From: Qipengyuania seohaensis | GTDB lineage: Bacteria; Pseudomonadota; Alphaproteobacteria; Sphingomonadales; Sphingomonadaceae | Assembly: GCF_002795865.1 (NCBI RefSeq) | Contig: NZ_CP024920.1 | Span: 1,957,001-2,021,000, forward strand | DNA: 64,000 bases | Direction of reading: 5' to 3' | Shown here: piece by piece, positions 48,543 to 57,080 of the stretch | How the letters are laid out: each line of letters starts with the position of its first letter | How positions within the stretch are numbered: the first letter of the stretch is position 1 | The notes under the pieces: model-generated | What the model was told of the DNA's origin: nothing | Database searches by the model: none | What the model saw: only the letters and a program-made list of their open reading frames with translations | Translations under genes and position numbers: made by a program

Positions 48543-50080
48543 TTCTCGAGCAAATCCTCAACCATGAGCCCCGCGGTCGCCTTGGCGCTGCCGACGACGC
48601 CGGGGATGCCTGCGCCCGGGTGCGTGCCTGCGCCCACGAGGTAGAAATTGTCGATCACATCGTCGCGATTGTGCCCGCGGAACCATGCGCTCTGCGTCAG
48701 CACCGGTTCGAGGCTGAAGGCGCTGCCCATGTGGGCGTTGAGGTCCATCGCGAAATCGCGCGGCGCGTAGTGGAACTTGGTCTTGATCCGGCCATGGAGG
48801 TCCGGGATCAGGCGGCGCTCTACCTCGTCGAGGATGCGCTTCTCCAGGATCGGGCCCATCTCTTCCCAGTCGACCGACAGCTTGCCCATGTGGGCGACGG
48901 GGACGAGCGCGTAAAAGGTGCTCATGCCTTCGGGCGCCATGCCGGGATCGGTCACGCTAGGGTGGTGGAGGTAGATCGAGAAATCCTGCGGCAGGACGCC
49001 GTGATCGTAAATGTCTTCCAGCAGGCCCTTATAGCGCGGCCCGAACAGGATCATGTGATGGGGGATGCCCGGCCAAGTGCCTTCGATACCGAAATGTACC
49101 ACGAACAGGCTCGGCGAAAAGCTCTTGCGCGACAGCGACTTGGCGTAGCTCTTGCCGCGCTTGGTTTCGCCGAGCAGATTCTTGTAGCTGTGCATGATGT
49201 CGGCATTGCTGGCGACTGCGTCGAAGCGCTCCTTCCAGCCCGAATGGGTTTCCACCTCGCTCGCCCGGTTGCCCAGCGTGTGCACCTGGACGACGGGATC
49301 GTGAAGTCGGACGGTGCCGCCGATGCGTTCGAAGTGAGTGACCATAGCCGCGATCAGGCGGTTGGTCCCGCCCTTGGCCCACCACACGCCGCCGTCTTTT
49401 TCCAGCTTATGGATCAGCGCGTAGATCGAACTGGTCTTCATCGGATTGCCGCCGACGAGCAGGGTATGGAAGCTCAGCGCCTCGCGCAGCTTCTCGTTTT
49501 CGACATAGCTCGACACCATGGAATAGACGCTGCGCCAGGCCTGCTTCTTGGCCAGCGCGGGCGCCGCCTTGAGCATCGACTTGAAGTCGAGGAAGGGCTT
49601 GTGCCCAAGCTTGACGTAGCCTTCCTCGTAGACGCCTGCCGAATATTCGAGGAAGCGCTGGTAACCGGCGACGTCTGCCGGGTTGAGCTGCGCGATCTCG
49701 CCGAACAATTGCTCTTCATCGTTTGAATAATCGAAGTTGGTGCCATCGGGCCAGTTGAGCCGGTAGAACGGCATGACCGGCATGATCTCGATATCGTCGG
49801 CCATGTCGTGACCACTCAGCGCCCATAATTCGCGCAGGCAGTCTGGATCGGTGATGACGGTCGGGCCAGCGTCGAAGGTGAAGCCGTCCTTTTCCCAGTA
49901 GTATGCGCGCCCGCCCGGCTTGTCGCGCGCTTCGATAATCGTCGTGGCGATACCTGCGGATTGGAGGCGGATGGCGAGCGCGAGGCCGCCGAAACCCGAA
50001 CCGATCACGCAGGCGGTGCGGCCCGTGTGCGGTATCTCGGTAGCGTCGGAAGGGGCGGGAGGTGTCGTCTCGGCGTTCAT
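48539..50080 (-). CDS. crtI: Phytoene desaturase
   Basis: A 513-residue FAD enzyme of the CrtI type that desaturates phytoene to lycopene. The N-terminal dinucleotide fold 'GSGFGGLALAIRLQSAGI', 'DKPGGRAYYWEKDGFTFDAG' and the C-terminal CrtI signature 'YLVGAGTHPGAGIPGVVGSA' are intact. It overlaps crtY (upstream) and the LOG gene (downstream) by 4 bases. Membrane-associated. Confidence 0.96.
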   Translation of the reverse strand: MNAETTPPAPSDATEIPHTGRTACVIGSGFGGLALAIRLQSAGIATTIIEARDKPGGRAYYWEKDGFTFDAGPTVITDPDCLRELWALSGHDMADDIEIMPVMPFYRLNWPDGTNFDYSNDEEQLFGEIAQLNPADVAGYQRFLEYSAGVYEEGYVKLGHKPFLDFKSMLKAAPALAKKQAWRSVYSMVSSYVENEKLREALSFHTLLVGGNPMKTSSIYALIHKLEKDGGVWWAKGGTNRLIAAMVTHFERIGGTVRLHDPVVQVHTLGNRASEVETHSGWKERFDAVASNADIMHSYKNLLGETKRGKSYAKSLSRKSFSPSLFVVHFGIEGTWPGIPHHMILFGPRYKGLLEDIYDHGVLPQDFSIYLHHPSVTDPGMAPEGMSTFYALVPVAHMGKLSVDWEEMGPILEKRILDEVERRLIPDLHGRIKTKFHYAPRDFAMDLNAHMGSAFSLEPVLTQSAWFRGHNRDDVIDNFYLVGAGTHPGAGIPGVVGSAKATAGLMVEDLLEK

Positions 50081-51261
50081 CGATGGTTCTCATGGACGAG
50101 CGGCGCGCCCTTGCCAAGCAAGGCCGTTACCGCGCGGGAAATTGGAACGGGCGGTTTGCCCGAGAGGATGCGCAGCTTGTCGAAGCGGGTCGAGCGTGCG
50201 GCATAGAACCGCTCGATCAAAGGCTCCGGCAGTCGATAGAAGCGCTCGAACACACGGTATCGTTCCTCGGGAATGGCCGCATCGAAGAGCATTTTTCCCA
50301 GGAGCCGGTAAAAGCGTGTCCCACGCCAATGGTCGTGCGCGTGTTTCTCGACGAAATCGGCCAGCTGCGTGCCGGGCAAATGTGCAGCCCCGGCGATGGC
50401 CAGCGCGTTCGCGGCCGCGATCGGCATGGTGTAGCTGGTCAGTGGGTGGACGAAGCCCCCGCGAGCGCCCGACAGCGCCACGCCGGGCTGCTGGAGTGAA
50501 GCGCGATAAGCGGCAAAATCGCCGCCAGTGATGACAGGCAGGACGCCGGTTTCCTCGTGGATCACATTTGCACGCCAGCCCTTGGCCTTGGCATAATCCT
50601 CGATCCGCCGCGCCAGCATTTCCCGGTCGAGAACCGGACTGTCGGCATAATAAGTGTCCTCTACGAAGATCTCGTCCTCGCCCAGCGGAAGCAGGTAGAT
50701 GAAGCGATAGGCGCCCGGCTGGTCCACCGTGGCATCCATGATGACGGGGCGCTCGATCCCGTGCGGTGCTCCGGTGCGAAGATGCTGGCCGAGGAAAACC
50801 TGCCAGCCGCCGGCAAGATGCTCGCTCGGCACGGCATCGCGGCAATCGATCACGGCGCGCGCCTTGATATCGGGGTTGCCGCCGATCTCGATCCGGTCCG
50901 CGGCGAGGCCGGTGGCGCGCGTCCCGGTGAGGATCGCGTGCTGCGGCAATTGGCGGCGAAGGTGCGCATCGAAATCGCGGCTGTCGAGGGAGCGATAATT
51001 TGCGGCCAACTGGCGCCTATGGGCGGGAAAGCGGACTTCATTACCCCCGGTCCAGCCGGTTGCCTTGAATCCGGAAAGAAGTTCGGTCGCCTGTTGGCCG
51101 AGATCGTGTTCGAACCAGCTCCAGCGATGATTGCCGCCGAAACTCTCGCCCGCTTCGACAAGCGCGATACGCATGGCCGGGTGCGCGCGGTGGATGGCGA
51201 GCGCAGTGAGGCCTCCGGCCAGTCCGCCTCCGACAATGGCAATATCGTATTCGCGCCCCAT
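50077..51261 (-). CDS. crtY: Lycopene beta-cyclase
   Basis: A 394-residue CrtY-type flavoprotein that closes both ends of lycopene to beta-carotene. The FAD fold 'YDIAIVGGGLAGGLTALAIH' and 'EAGESFGGNHRWSWFEHDLG', then 'YRFIYLLPLGEDEIFVEDTY' and 'GGFVHPLTSYTMPIAAANAL', are typical. The ATG at 51261 is preferred over a GTG three codons upstream, though neither has a strong ribosome site. First gene of the operon, so its promoter lies in 51262-51385, shared with the divergent MipA-like gene. Confidence 0.94.
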   Translation of the reverse strand: MGREYDIAIVGGGLAGGLTALAIHRAHPAMRIALVEAGESFGGNHRWSWFEHDLGQQATELLSGFKATGWTGGNEVRFPAHRRQLAANYRSLDSRDFDAHLRRQLPQHAILTGTRATGLAADRIEIGGNPDIKARAVIDCRDAVPSEHLAGGWQVFLGQHLRTGAPHGIERPVIMDATVDQPGAYRFIYLLPLGEDEIFVEDTYYADSPVLDREMLARRIEDYAKAKGWRANVIHEETGVLPVITGGDFAAYRASLQQPGVALSGARGGFVHPLTSYTMPIAAANALAIAGAAHLPGTQLADFVEKHAHDHWRGTRFYRLLGKMLFDAAIPEERYRVFERFYRLPEPLIERFYAARSTRFDKLRILSGKPPVPISRAVTALLGKGAPLVHENHR

Positions 51262-51328
51262 GGGGACCACCGCTTACGTCCCGTGGCCGTGCGCGGCAAT
51301 CGGTTTCGCCCGACACGGAATTGTTCGT

Positions 51329-51353
51329 GGAACGCCTGCGGGTCACGGTCGTT
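51329..51353 (+). promoter_or_regulatory. EcfG-type (general stress sigma) promoter for the MipA/OmpV gene
   Basis: GGAAC (51329-51333), exactly 16 bases, CGTT (51350-51353): a perfect match to the alphaproteobacterial EcfG consensus. Initiation about 7 bases downstream would leave a ~25-base leader before the ATG at 51386. It points away from crtY. Confidence 0.75.
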
Positions 51354-51385
51354 GGGCGGACAAGGGCAATTCGAGGGAAATTCCA

Positions 51386-52270
51386 ATGAAATACGTCGCA
51401 ATCCTTGGCGCAGCCGGTCTGGGCCTGTGCGCAACCGCTCCGCTGGCAGCACAGGACTATGCAGAGGTCGAAGGTGCGCGCAGCGGACCGCCATCCACCG
51501 TTTTCGACGGCGATTTCCTGAGCGTGGGCGTGGGTGTCGGCTATAATGCGAGCTATTCCGGCAGCGACGATTACAACGTCAATGTCCTGCCGATCGTGCA
51601 GGGTTCGGTCTGGGGCGTAGACATCAATCCGCGCCCGGCAGGTCTTGCGCTCGACCTCATTCCCGACGGGGACGATGCGACGGTCAACTTCTCCGCCGGC
51701 CCCATGTTCCGCCTGCGTAGCGACCGCGTCGATGCAGAAGATATCAACGACGATATCGTCGCAGCCTATGGCGAACTCGACCGTGCGGTAGAAATCGGCG
51801 GAAGTTTCGGCGTGTCATTTCCCAAGGTGCTCAACCCGTTTGATAGCCTGAGCGTCAACGTGGATGCGACATGGGATGTCGCTGGCTCACATGAAGGCAT
51901 GACGATCAGTCCCTCGGTTACCTATTTCACGCCGCTCAGCCGCGCGACGGCCGCCTCGCTGACGCTAAGCACCAGCTTCATCGACGACGATTTCGCGGAT
52001 TATTACTACTCGGTGCCCACGGTTAACCCGCTGTTGCCCGATGCGGACCTGCTGCCCGGCTTCCAGGCCGAGGGCGGGATGCAAAGCTATGGGGTGAACC
52101 TGTTCGTGGCGCACGATCTCAGCGGCGACGTTACCGATGGCGGTCTCTCGGTGATCGGGATCGGCGGCTGGTCGAAGCTGGTCAACGACGCTGCCGATAC
52201 GCCATTCACGAGCATTCGCGGCGATAACGACCAGTACTTCGTGGCGCTCGGGGTGGGTTACACCTTCTAG
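51386..52270 (+). CDS. MipA/OmpV-family outer-membrane protein
   Basis: A 294-residue exported beta-barrel protein. A signal peptide (MKYVAILGAAGLGLCATAPLAAQ, cleavage after A-A-Q) is followed by MipA/OmpV features: 'FLSVGVGVGYNASYSGSDDY', 'INPRPAGLALDLIPDG', 'AGPMFRLRSDR' and the last strand 'YFVALGVGYTF' ending in Phe. Members serve as scaffold for murein enzymes or as outer-membrane pores. GAGGGAAATTCC precedes the ATG. Its EcfG-type promoter suggests induction under general stress. The stop shares CTAG with the next gene's stop. Confidence 0.88.
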   Translation: MKYVAILGAAGLGLCATAPLAAQDYAEVEGARSGPPSTVFDGDFLSVGVGVGYNASYSGSDDYNVNVLPIVQGSVWGVDINPRPAGLALDLIPDGDDATVNFSAGPMFRLRSDRVDAEDINDDIVAAYGELDRAVEIGGSFGVSFPKVLNPFDSLSVNVDATWDVAGSHEGMTISPSVTYFTPLSRATAASLTLSTSFIDDDFADYYYSVPTVNPLLPDADLLPGFQAEGGMQSYGVNLFVAHDLSGDVTDGGLSVIGIGGWSKLVNDAADTPFTSIRGDNDQYFVALGVGYTF

Positions 52271-52788
52271 GGTTTACGCTTGGTCGCGAGGCGCGAGTGC
52301 TTCTCGGCCAATGCCTGCGCGCGCTCGATCCGGTCACGGAACTTGCCTTCGAAGGGATCGCCTGCGGAGATCGCTTTCGTCCGCACTCCCCCTATGTCGA
52401 GACCGTAGAGCTTGTCGTTTGTGCCCATATAGGCTTTGGCCGGCACGCCTTCTCCGCCGAGGTCGTCCAGCAGGTGCTCGATGCCGGAAGTGCTGACACT
52501 CACCAGCCATTCGCCATAGCTGGTCGCAAACATCACATAGATGCTGCCATCATCCCCTGTCGGCGTGTGAAACAGCCGCGCGGTGCCCTTGCGCTCTCGT
52601 CCGCCCGCATAGGCACGCCTGCGCTGGATACCCAGCCAGATGTTGTAGATGCCGGCCCAAACCAGGATCGCCCCGAAGATGACGAAGATAATGCCCAAGA
52701 AAGTCGGGATTTCTTCGAGGTCGGGAAACATTCCGAGACCGGCCGCAATCATGGCCAGCCCGATGACGATGCTCAGTAATCCGATCAT
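52267..52788 (-). CDS. Membrane protein of unknown function
   Basis: 173 residues: two hydrophobic segments near the N-terminus (MIGLLSIVIGLAMIAAGLGM and 'FLGIIFVIFGAILVWAGIYN'), then a soluble ~110-residue domain with 'GEWLVSVSTSGIEHLLDDLG' and a basic C-terminus. I do not recognise the family. The ATG at 52788 is chosen; a TTG six codons earlier is possible. It converges on the MipA-like gene, sharing the four bases CTAG as both stops. Confidence 0.7.
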   Translation of the reverse strand: MIGLLSIVIGLAMIAAGLGMFPDLEEIPTFLGIIFVIFGAILVWAGIYNIWLGIQRRRAYAGGRERKGTARLFHTPTGDDGSIYVMFATSYGEWLVSVSTSGIEHLLDDLGGEGVPAKAYMGTNDKLYGLDIGGVRTKAISAGDPFEGKFRDRIERAQALAEKHSRLATKRKP

Positions 52789-52861
52789 GGCCTGCCAACT
52801 CCGCAACTTGGAATTGGCAGGCCATTAGCACGATCGGGTTAAGGCTTTCGCCTATTTTTGG

Positions 52862-54922
52862 TCAGTCGCCCTTCGACGCGGTGCCGACAGTGCCGTCGGC
52901 AAGCTCGGGACGGCTGTCGGGCAAGGCCGCATCGCGGTCGCCCGTTTTCAGGTAGGTGTCGAACCAGCGCATCATGCGCAAATTGTAGTCGTAGCGTGCC
53001 GCTGCCTTGCGGTTGCCATGGCCTTCACCCGGATAGAGCACGAGGCGTACGGGCACGTCGGGCTTGCGCACCTTCATCGAGCGATAGAGCTCGTAGCTCT
53101 GGCTGGGCGCGACGCGCGTGTCTTCTGCGCCGTGCATGATGAGCAGCGGCGTATTGGCCTTGTCGACGTGATAGATCGGCGAGACTTCGAGCATCTTCTG
53201 CCAGTCGTCCCACGGCCATGCGCGGCTGTGCACATTGTACATTTCGTACGGGATGTCGGTCGTGCCGAACTTCGAGATCTGGTTCGAAATGCCGACGAAC
53301 ATCACGCCAGCCACGAACTCGTCGCTGAAGTAGGTCGACGTCCATGCGGTCGCATAACCGCCGTAGGAACCGCCGGTCACACCGACGCGGTCGGCATCGG
53401 CAACGCCTGCTTCGACAAGCGCGCGCTTCGCATCGACGAGATCGGTGAACTCGGGATCGGTATAGCGGCCCTGGTGCTGCTTGGAGAAAGCCGTGCCGTA
53501 ACCGGTGGACCCACGATAGTTGGGCAGGAAGACCGCATAGCCCTGGCCTGCGGCGACCTGGCCCGGCTTGGAATAGGCGGTCTGCCAGCCATTGCTGTCA
53601 TGCGCTTCGGGGCCGCCGTGGACGTTCAGGATCAGCGGAGCGCCACCGCGAGGGGTACCGCCGACCGGTTCGATCAAGACGCCTTCGACCTGCTGGCCGT
53701 CACGCGCGGTGAAGGTGAAGGCGCGCTGTTCGCCGAAATCGATTTCGGACAGCCAGCTGTTGTGCTGCGTCCAGCGCTGGAATGCGCCGTCCTTCCACAC
53801 GAACAGCTCGGTCGGGTGCTTCGGGCTGCTTGCCTCGACTGCAACCACATTGCCGCCTGCCTCGACGCTGCTGAGGATGAGGTCGCCGCCGTCATGCTCG
53901 TGTTCGACCGAACCATCGGCATTGTAGACGCGCAGCGACGACTGAACTCCTGTGTGGATGACTGCGGCAAGGCGGCCGTCGGGAAGCCATTCCGCGTCGA
54001 CGGCTGCTTCTGCGGCGCCGGCGTTGAGCGCGCGGTAGTTACCGGTTGCCACGTCGACGAGGTGCAGCGTCGTGTCTGCGGGATCGTTCATGTCGACACC
54101 GGCGATCATGGACAGCTGCGTGCCGTCGGGCGAAATCTCGATATCGCCGAGCTTGCCGGGCGTTTCGACCACGTTGAGGACCTTGCCGCTGGTAAGGTCG
54201 ATGATGTGCGCACGCTTGGACGTGTATTCGTCGTCGATCTGCGGCGTGGGCGCGCTTTCGACGACGCCGGTCGTGCCGTTCGGCGCGACGTGGAAGCCGC
54301 TGACATAGCCCGGGATGGTCAGCTCGGTCGGCTCTGCATCGACTTCACCGCCGACCTTGGCTGCGAACAGGCGGTTGAGGCGGGCCTCTTCTTCATAGAC
54401 GATCGCGTTGAAGCCGGCCTTGGACTGCTTTTCGCGGTCCTTGTCGTCTTCGGCGGAAGCCAGCATCCAGATCGCCGAGCCGTCCGGAGCCCAGGCATAG
54501 GAGCGCACGCTGGCGTCCTTTACCGCGGCGAGTTTGCGATGCGCGCCGCCGTCTACTGGAATGCCCCAGACCGCGCGGTCATCGTCTCCGTCGGCCCAGA
54601 CGAAGCTGATCATGCGGCCGTCGGGCGAAAAGGAGATGCCCGATACGCTCATGTCTTCGGGCAGAAATTCACGCGCGTTGGCAGGACCGTAGGCGACGTT
54701 CAGCTGCTGCGTGGTCGAACCGTTTTCCTCGCCTTCGGTGACGTCGGGCAGGCTGGCGGTGGTGTAGGCGATGCGGCTGCCATCGGGCGAAACGGCGACC
54801 GTGCCGACGCTTTCGAGCGCGGCGACGTCTTCGGGCGTCATCGGGCGCGCCTGCGCCTGAGCGGAAATGGAAGCTGTGGCAAGCAGGCCGGTGGCGACTG
54901 CAAGGCGACGAAGGGTAATCAA
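52862..54922 (-). CDS. S9-family prolyl oligopeptidase-like peptidase, exported
   Basis: A 686-residue protein. It starts with a signal peptide (ITLRRLAVATGLLATASISA, then QAQA), then an N-terminal beta-propeller (~30-420) and a C-terminal alpha/beta-hydrolase. The triad is Ser519 in 'GVTGGSYGGYATAW', Asp601 in 'MHGAEDTRV' and His635 in 'GEGHGNR'. It would cut peptides (dipeptidyl- or acylaminoacyl-peptidase type) in the periplasm. The TTG start at 54922 has GGAGAG six bases upstream and gives the clean signal peptide; the longer frame does not. Confidence 0.92.
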   Translation of the reverse strand: MITLRRLAVATGLLATASISAQAQARPMTPEDVAALESVGTVAVSPDGSRIAYTTASLPDVTEGEENGSTTQQLNVAYGPANAREFLPEDMSVSGISFSPDGRMISFVWADGDDDRAVWGIPVDGGAHRKLAAVKDASVRSYAWAPDGSAIWMLASAEDDKDREKQSKAGFNAIVYEEEARLNRLFAAKVGGEVDAEPTELTIPGYVSGFHVAPNGTTGVVESAPTPQIDDEYTSKRAHIIDLTSGKVLNVVETPGKLGDIEISPDGTQLSMIAGVDMNDPADTTLHLVDVATGNYRALNAGAAEAAVDAEWLPDGRLAAVIHTGVQSSLRVYNADGSVEHEHDGGDLILSSVEAGGNVVAVEASSPKHPTELFVWKDGAFQRWTQHNSWLSEIDFGEQRAFTFTARDGQQVEGVLIEPVGGTPRGGAPLILNVHGGPEAHDSNGWQTAYSKPGQVAAGQGYAVFLPNYRGSTGYGTAFSKQHQGRYTDPEFTDLVDAKRALVEAGVADADRVGVTGGSYGGYATAWTSTYFSDEFVAGVMFVGISNQISKFGTTDIPYEMYNVHSRAWPWDDWQKMLEVSPIYHVDKANTPLLIMHGAEDTRVAPSQSYELYRSMKVRKPDVPVRLVLYPGEGHGNRKAAARYDYNLRMMRWFDTYLKTGDRDAALPDSRPELADGTVGTASKGD

Positions 54923-55237
54923 GATGTTCTCTCCTGCAAGAATCTTCTGCCCGGCTACATAGCGATAGCGCGGCGAAGGGCAAACCGGGGCTTGTCGGCG
55001 GCGAATTGTGCGGGCTTTTCCGCCACATCGCGGCATAGGAGGGCAATCCGCTCGACGATGTCAGCGTGCTCGAAAATGCAGGTTGGGTCATGGTTCGCGG
55101 GCGGGTGATCGACTAGGCCGTAGCGCTCGCGGCGCTTGCCCCTGATCGAACATCCTCTGTCGCCGGTCCGTTTGTCGCTTGTCGAAGCGGGCGGCGGGGC
55201 ATAGGCCCTGCCAAAATTCAGACAGGGACCTTTCGCC
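54923..55237. other. Intergenic region between S9 peptidase and DUF885 gene
   Basis: These 315 bases separate two divergent genes and must hold both promoters. Two minus-strand frames stay open here, but neither has a convincing start with a ribosome site or a recognisable product. I see no strong hairpin or operator. Confidence 0.4.
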
Positions 55238-57058
55238 ATGCATTTCTTTCGCACTGCGCTTATCGGCGCGTCCGCACTCACGCTTGCTGCCTGTGCGAGT
55301 GTGCCGCCCATGGCGGAAGCGCCCGCGGCAACCGCCAGCGACGAGGCCAGCGAACATGACCTGCTGTTCGCGTTGTTCGAAGATGCCGACGAGCGCGACC
55401 TGACGCTCAATCCCCTGTCCGCGCTGTTTCGCGGCGATCTGCGCTATGCGGACCGGATCGGCGAATACTACACCGACGAGTTCAGCGATGCCTCGCGCGC
55501 CGATGCGCAGCTGAACCTTGCAAAGCTGGCGGAAATCGACCGGAGCAAGCTCTCCGAGACCGATCGCATCGCTTATGATGTCTTCGCTTACAACCAGCGT
55601 GAGGCGCTGGCCGGGCTCACCCCCGAAATCCTCGCCGTGACCGAAGTGCGTCCGGTCAACCATTTCACCGGTTTTCACACATTCTATCCCAGCTTCGCCA
55701 GCGGCGAGAGCGCGGCACCGTTCGATACCGTCGAGGATTACGAGAATAACCTCAAACGCCATGCCGACTATGTGGCGCTGACCGACCGGATGATTGCGCG
55801 CTTCCGCGAAGGAATGGACAGCGGGGTTCTGGAAACCCAGCTGACCATCGGGAATGTCATCAGCCAGCTCGACACGCAGCTTGCTCTCGATATCGAGGAA
55901 TCGCCGTTCTGGATGCCGGTGACCAACTTCCCGGATGGTTTCTCGCAGGCGGACAAAAAACGTTTGGAAGCCGAGTATCGCGGCAGCATTGCTCAGGTTT
56001 ACGCCGCACACGAGCGCCTGCGCGATTTCCTGCGCGATGAGTATTACGCTGCCGCTCGCGAGAGCGTGGGCCTGTCGCAGATGAAGGGCGGCGAAGCCTT
56101 GTACCGCCAGCTGGTCGAGAGCACCACGACCCTGCCGCTGGAGCCCGACGACCTGCACGATCTCGGCTTGTCGGAAGTCGCCCGGATCAAGACCGAGCTG
56201 GAAAAGGTAAAGGCGGAGGTCGGCTTCGAAGGCACGCTCAACGAATTCTTCGACTATGTCCGCACCGATCCCAAGTTCCAACCCGAAAGCCGCGAGGCGT
56301 TGACGCAGACCTATTACGACATCGGTGCGCAGGTCGACGCGAAGATCCCGGAGTATTTCTCGCTCACTCCCAAGACCCCGCTCGAAATCAAGCCATACGA
56401 GGAGTATCGCGAGAAGTTCGAGGCTGGCGGGTCCTATCAGAGCGGTGCCGCAGACGGATCGCGTCCGGGCACATTCTATTTCAATGCCTATGACCTGCCC
56501 AGCCGACTGACGACCGGTAACATGACGCTGTACTTGCACGAAGGCGCCCCGGGGCATCATTTCCAGATCAGCCTGGCGCAGGAAAACGAGGCGCTGCCAG
56601 CGTTCATGCGCTTCGGCGGGACGACGGCCTATGTGGAAGGCTGGGCACTCTACTCCGAGACACTCGGCTACGAGATGGGTTTCTTCGACGACCCGTGGAA
56701 CCGGTACGGCACGCTTCAGGACGAACAGCTGCGCGCCATGCGGCTGGTGGTGGACACCGGTCTTCACGCCAAGGGCTGGAGCCGCGAGCGGGCCATCGAA
56801 TTCATGCTGGAAAACTCCGGCATGACGCGCACCGAAGTGGTGGCCGAAGTGGAACGTTACATCGCCATTCCCAGCCAGGCACTCGCCTACAAGGTCGGCG
56901 CGCTGAAGATACAGGAATTGCGCGCCAAGGCCGAAAGCGCGCTCGGCGAAGATTTCGACATCCGCACATTCCACGCACAGGTGCTCGACAGCGGCGGCCT
57001 TCCTCTGCCAGTGCTGGAGGCGAAGATCGACCGCTGGATTGCAGGCGGCGGCAAGTAA
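55238..57058 (+). CDS. DUF885-family putative metallopeptidase lipoprotein (first of tandem pair)
   Basis: 606 residues with a lipoprotein signal (MHFFRTALIGASALTLAAC). The helical body carries the DUF885 zinc-type motif 'LHEGAPGHHFQ' (His434, Glu435, His440/441) and 'YVEGWALYSETLGYEMGFF', which supplies a further acidic ligand, followed by 'GWSRERAIEFMLENSGMTR'. The family resembles gluzincin metallopeptidases and some members hydrolyse short peptides. It is probably anchored in the envelope facing the periplasm, together with the paralog 22 bases downstream. Confidence 0.88.
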   Translation: MHFFRTALIGASALTLAACASVPPMAEAPAATASDEASEHDLLFALFEDADERDLTLNPLSALFRGDLRYADRIGEYYTDEFSDASRADAQLNLAKLAEIDRSKLSETDRIAYDVFAYNQREALAGLTPEILAVTEVRPVNHFTGFHTFYPSFASGESAAPFDTVEDYENNLKRHADYVALTDRMIARFREGMDSGVLETQLTIGNVISQLDTQLALDIEESPFWMPVTNFPDGFSQADKKRLEAEYRGSIAQVYAAHERLRDFLRDEYYAAARESVGLSQMKGGEALYRQLVESTTTLPLEPDDLHDLGLSEVARIKTELEKVKAEVGFEGTLNEFFDYVRTDPKFQPESREALTQTYYDIGAQVDAKIPEYFSLTPKTPLEIKPYEEYREKFEAGGSYQSGAADGSRPGTFYFNAYDLPSRLTTGNMTLYLHEGAPGHHFQISLAQENEALPAFMRFGGTTAYVEGWALYSETLGYEMGFFDDPWNRYGTLQDEQLRAMRLVVDTGLHAKGWSRERAIEFMLENSGMTRTEVVAEVERYIAIPSQALAYKVGALKIQELRAKAESALGEDFDIRTFHAQVLDSGGLPLPVLEAKIDRWIAGGGK

Positions 57059-57080
57059 ATTTGAAGATGGGAGAGGCATT

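Noticed and set aside
53018..55108. Long plus-strand frame opposite the S9 peptidase
   Set aside because: Antisense to a gene with an intact catalytic triad; composition is typical of a shadow frame.
54955..55237. Short minus-strand coding frame between the S9 peptidase and DUF885 genes
   Set aside because: The text ending 'FALRRAIAM' looks somewhat protein-like, but there is no good start or ribosome site and two frames are equally open.
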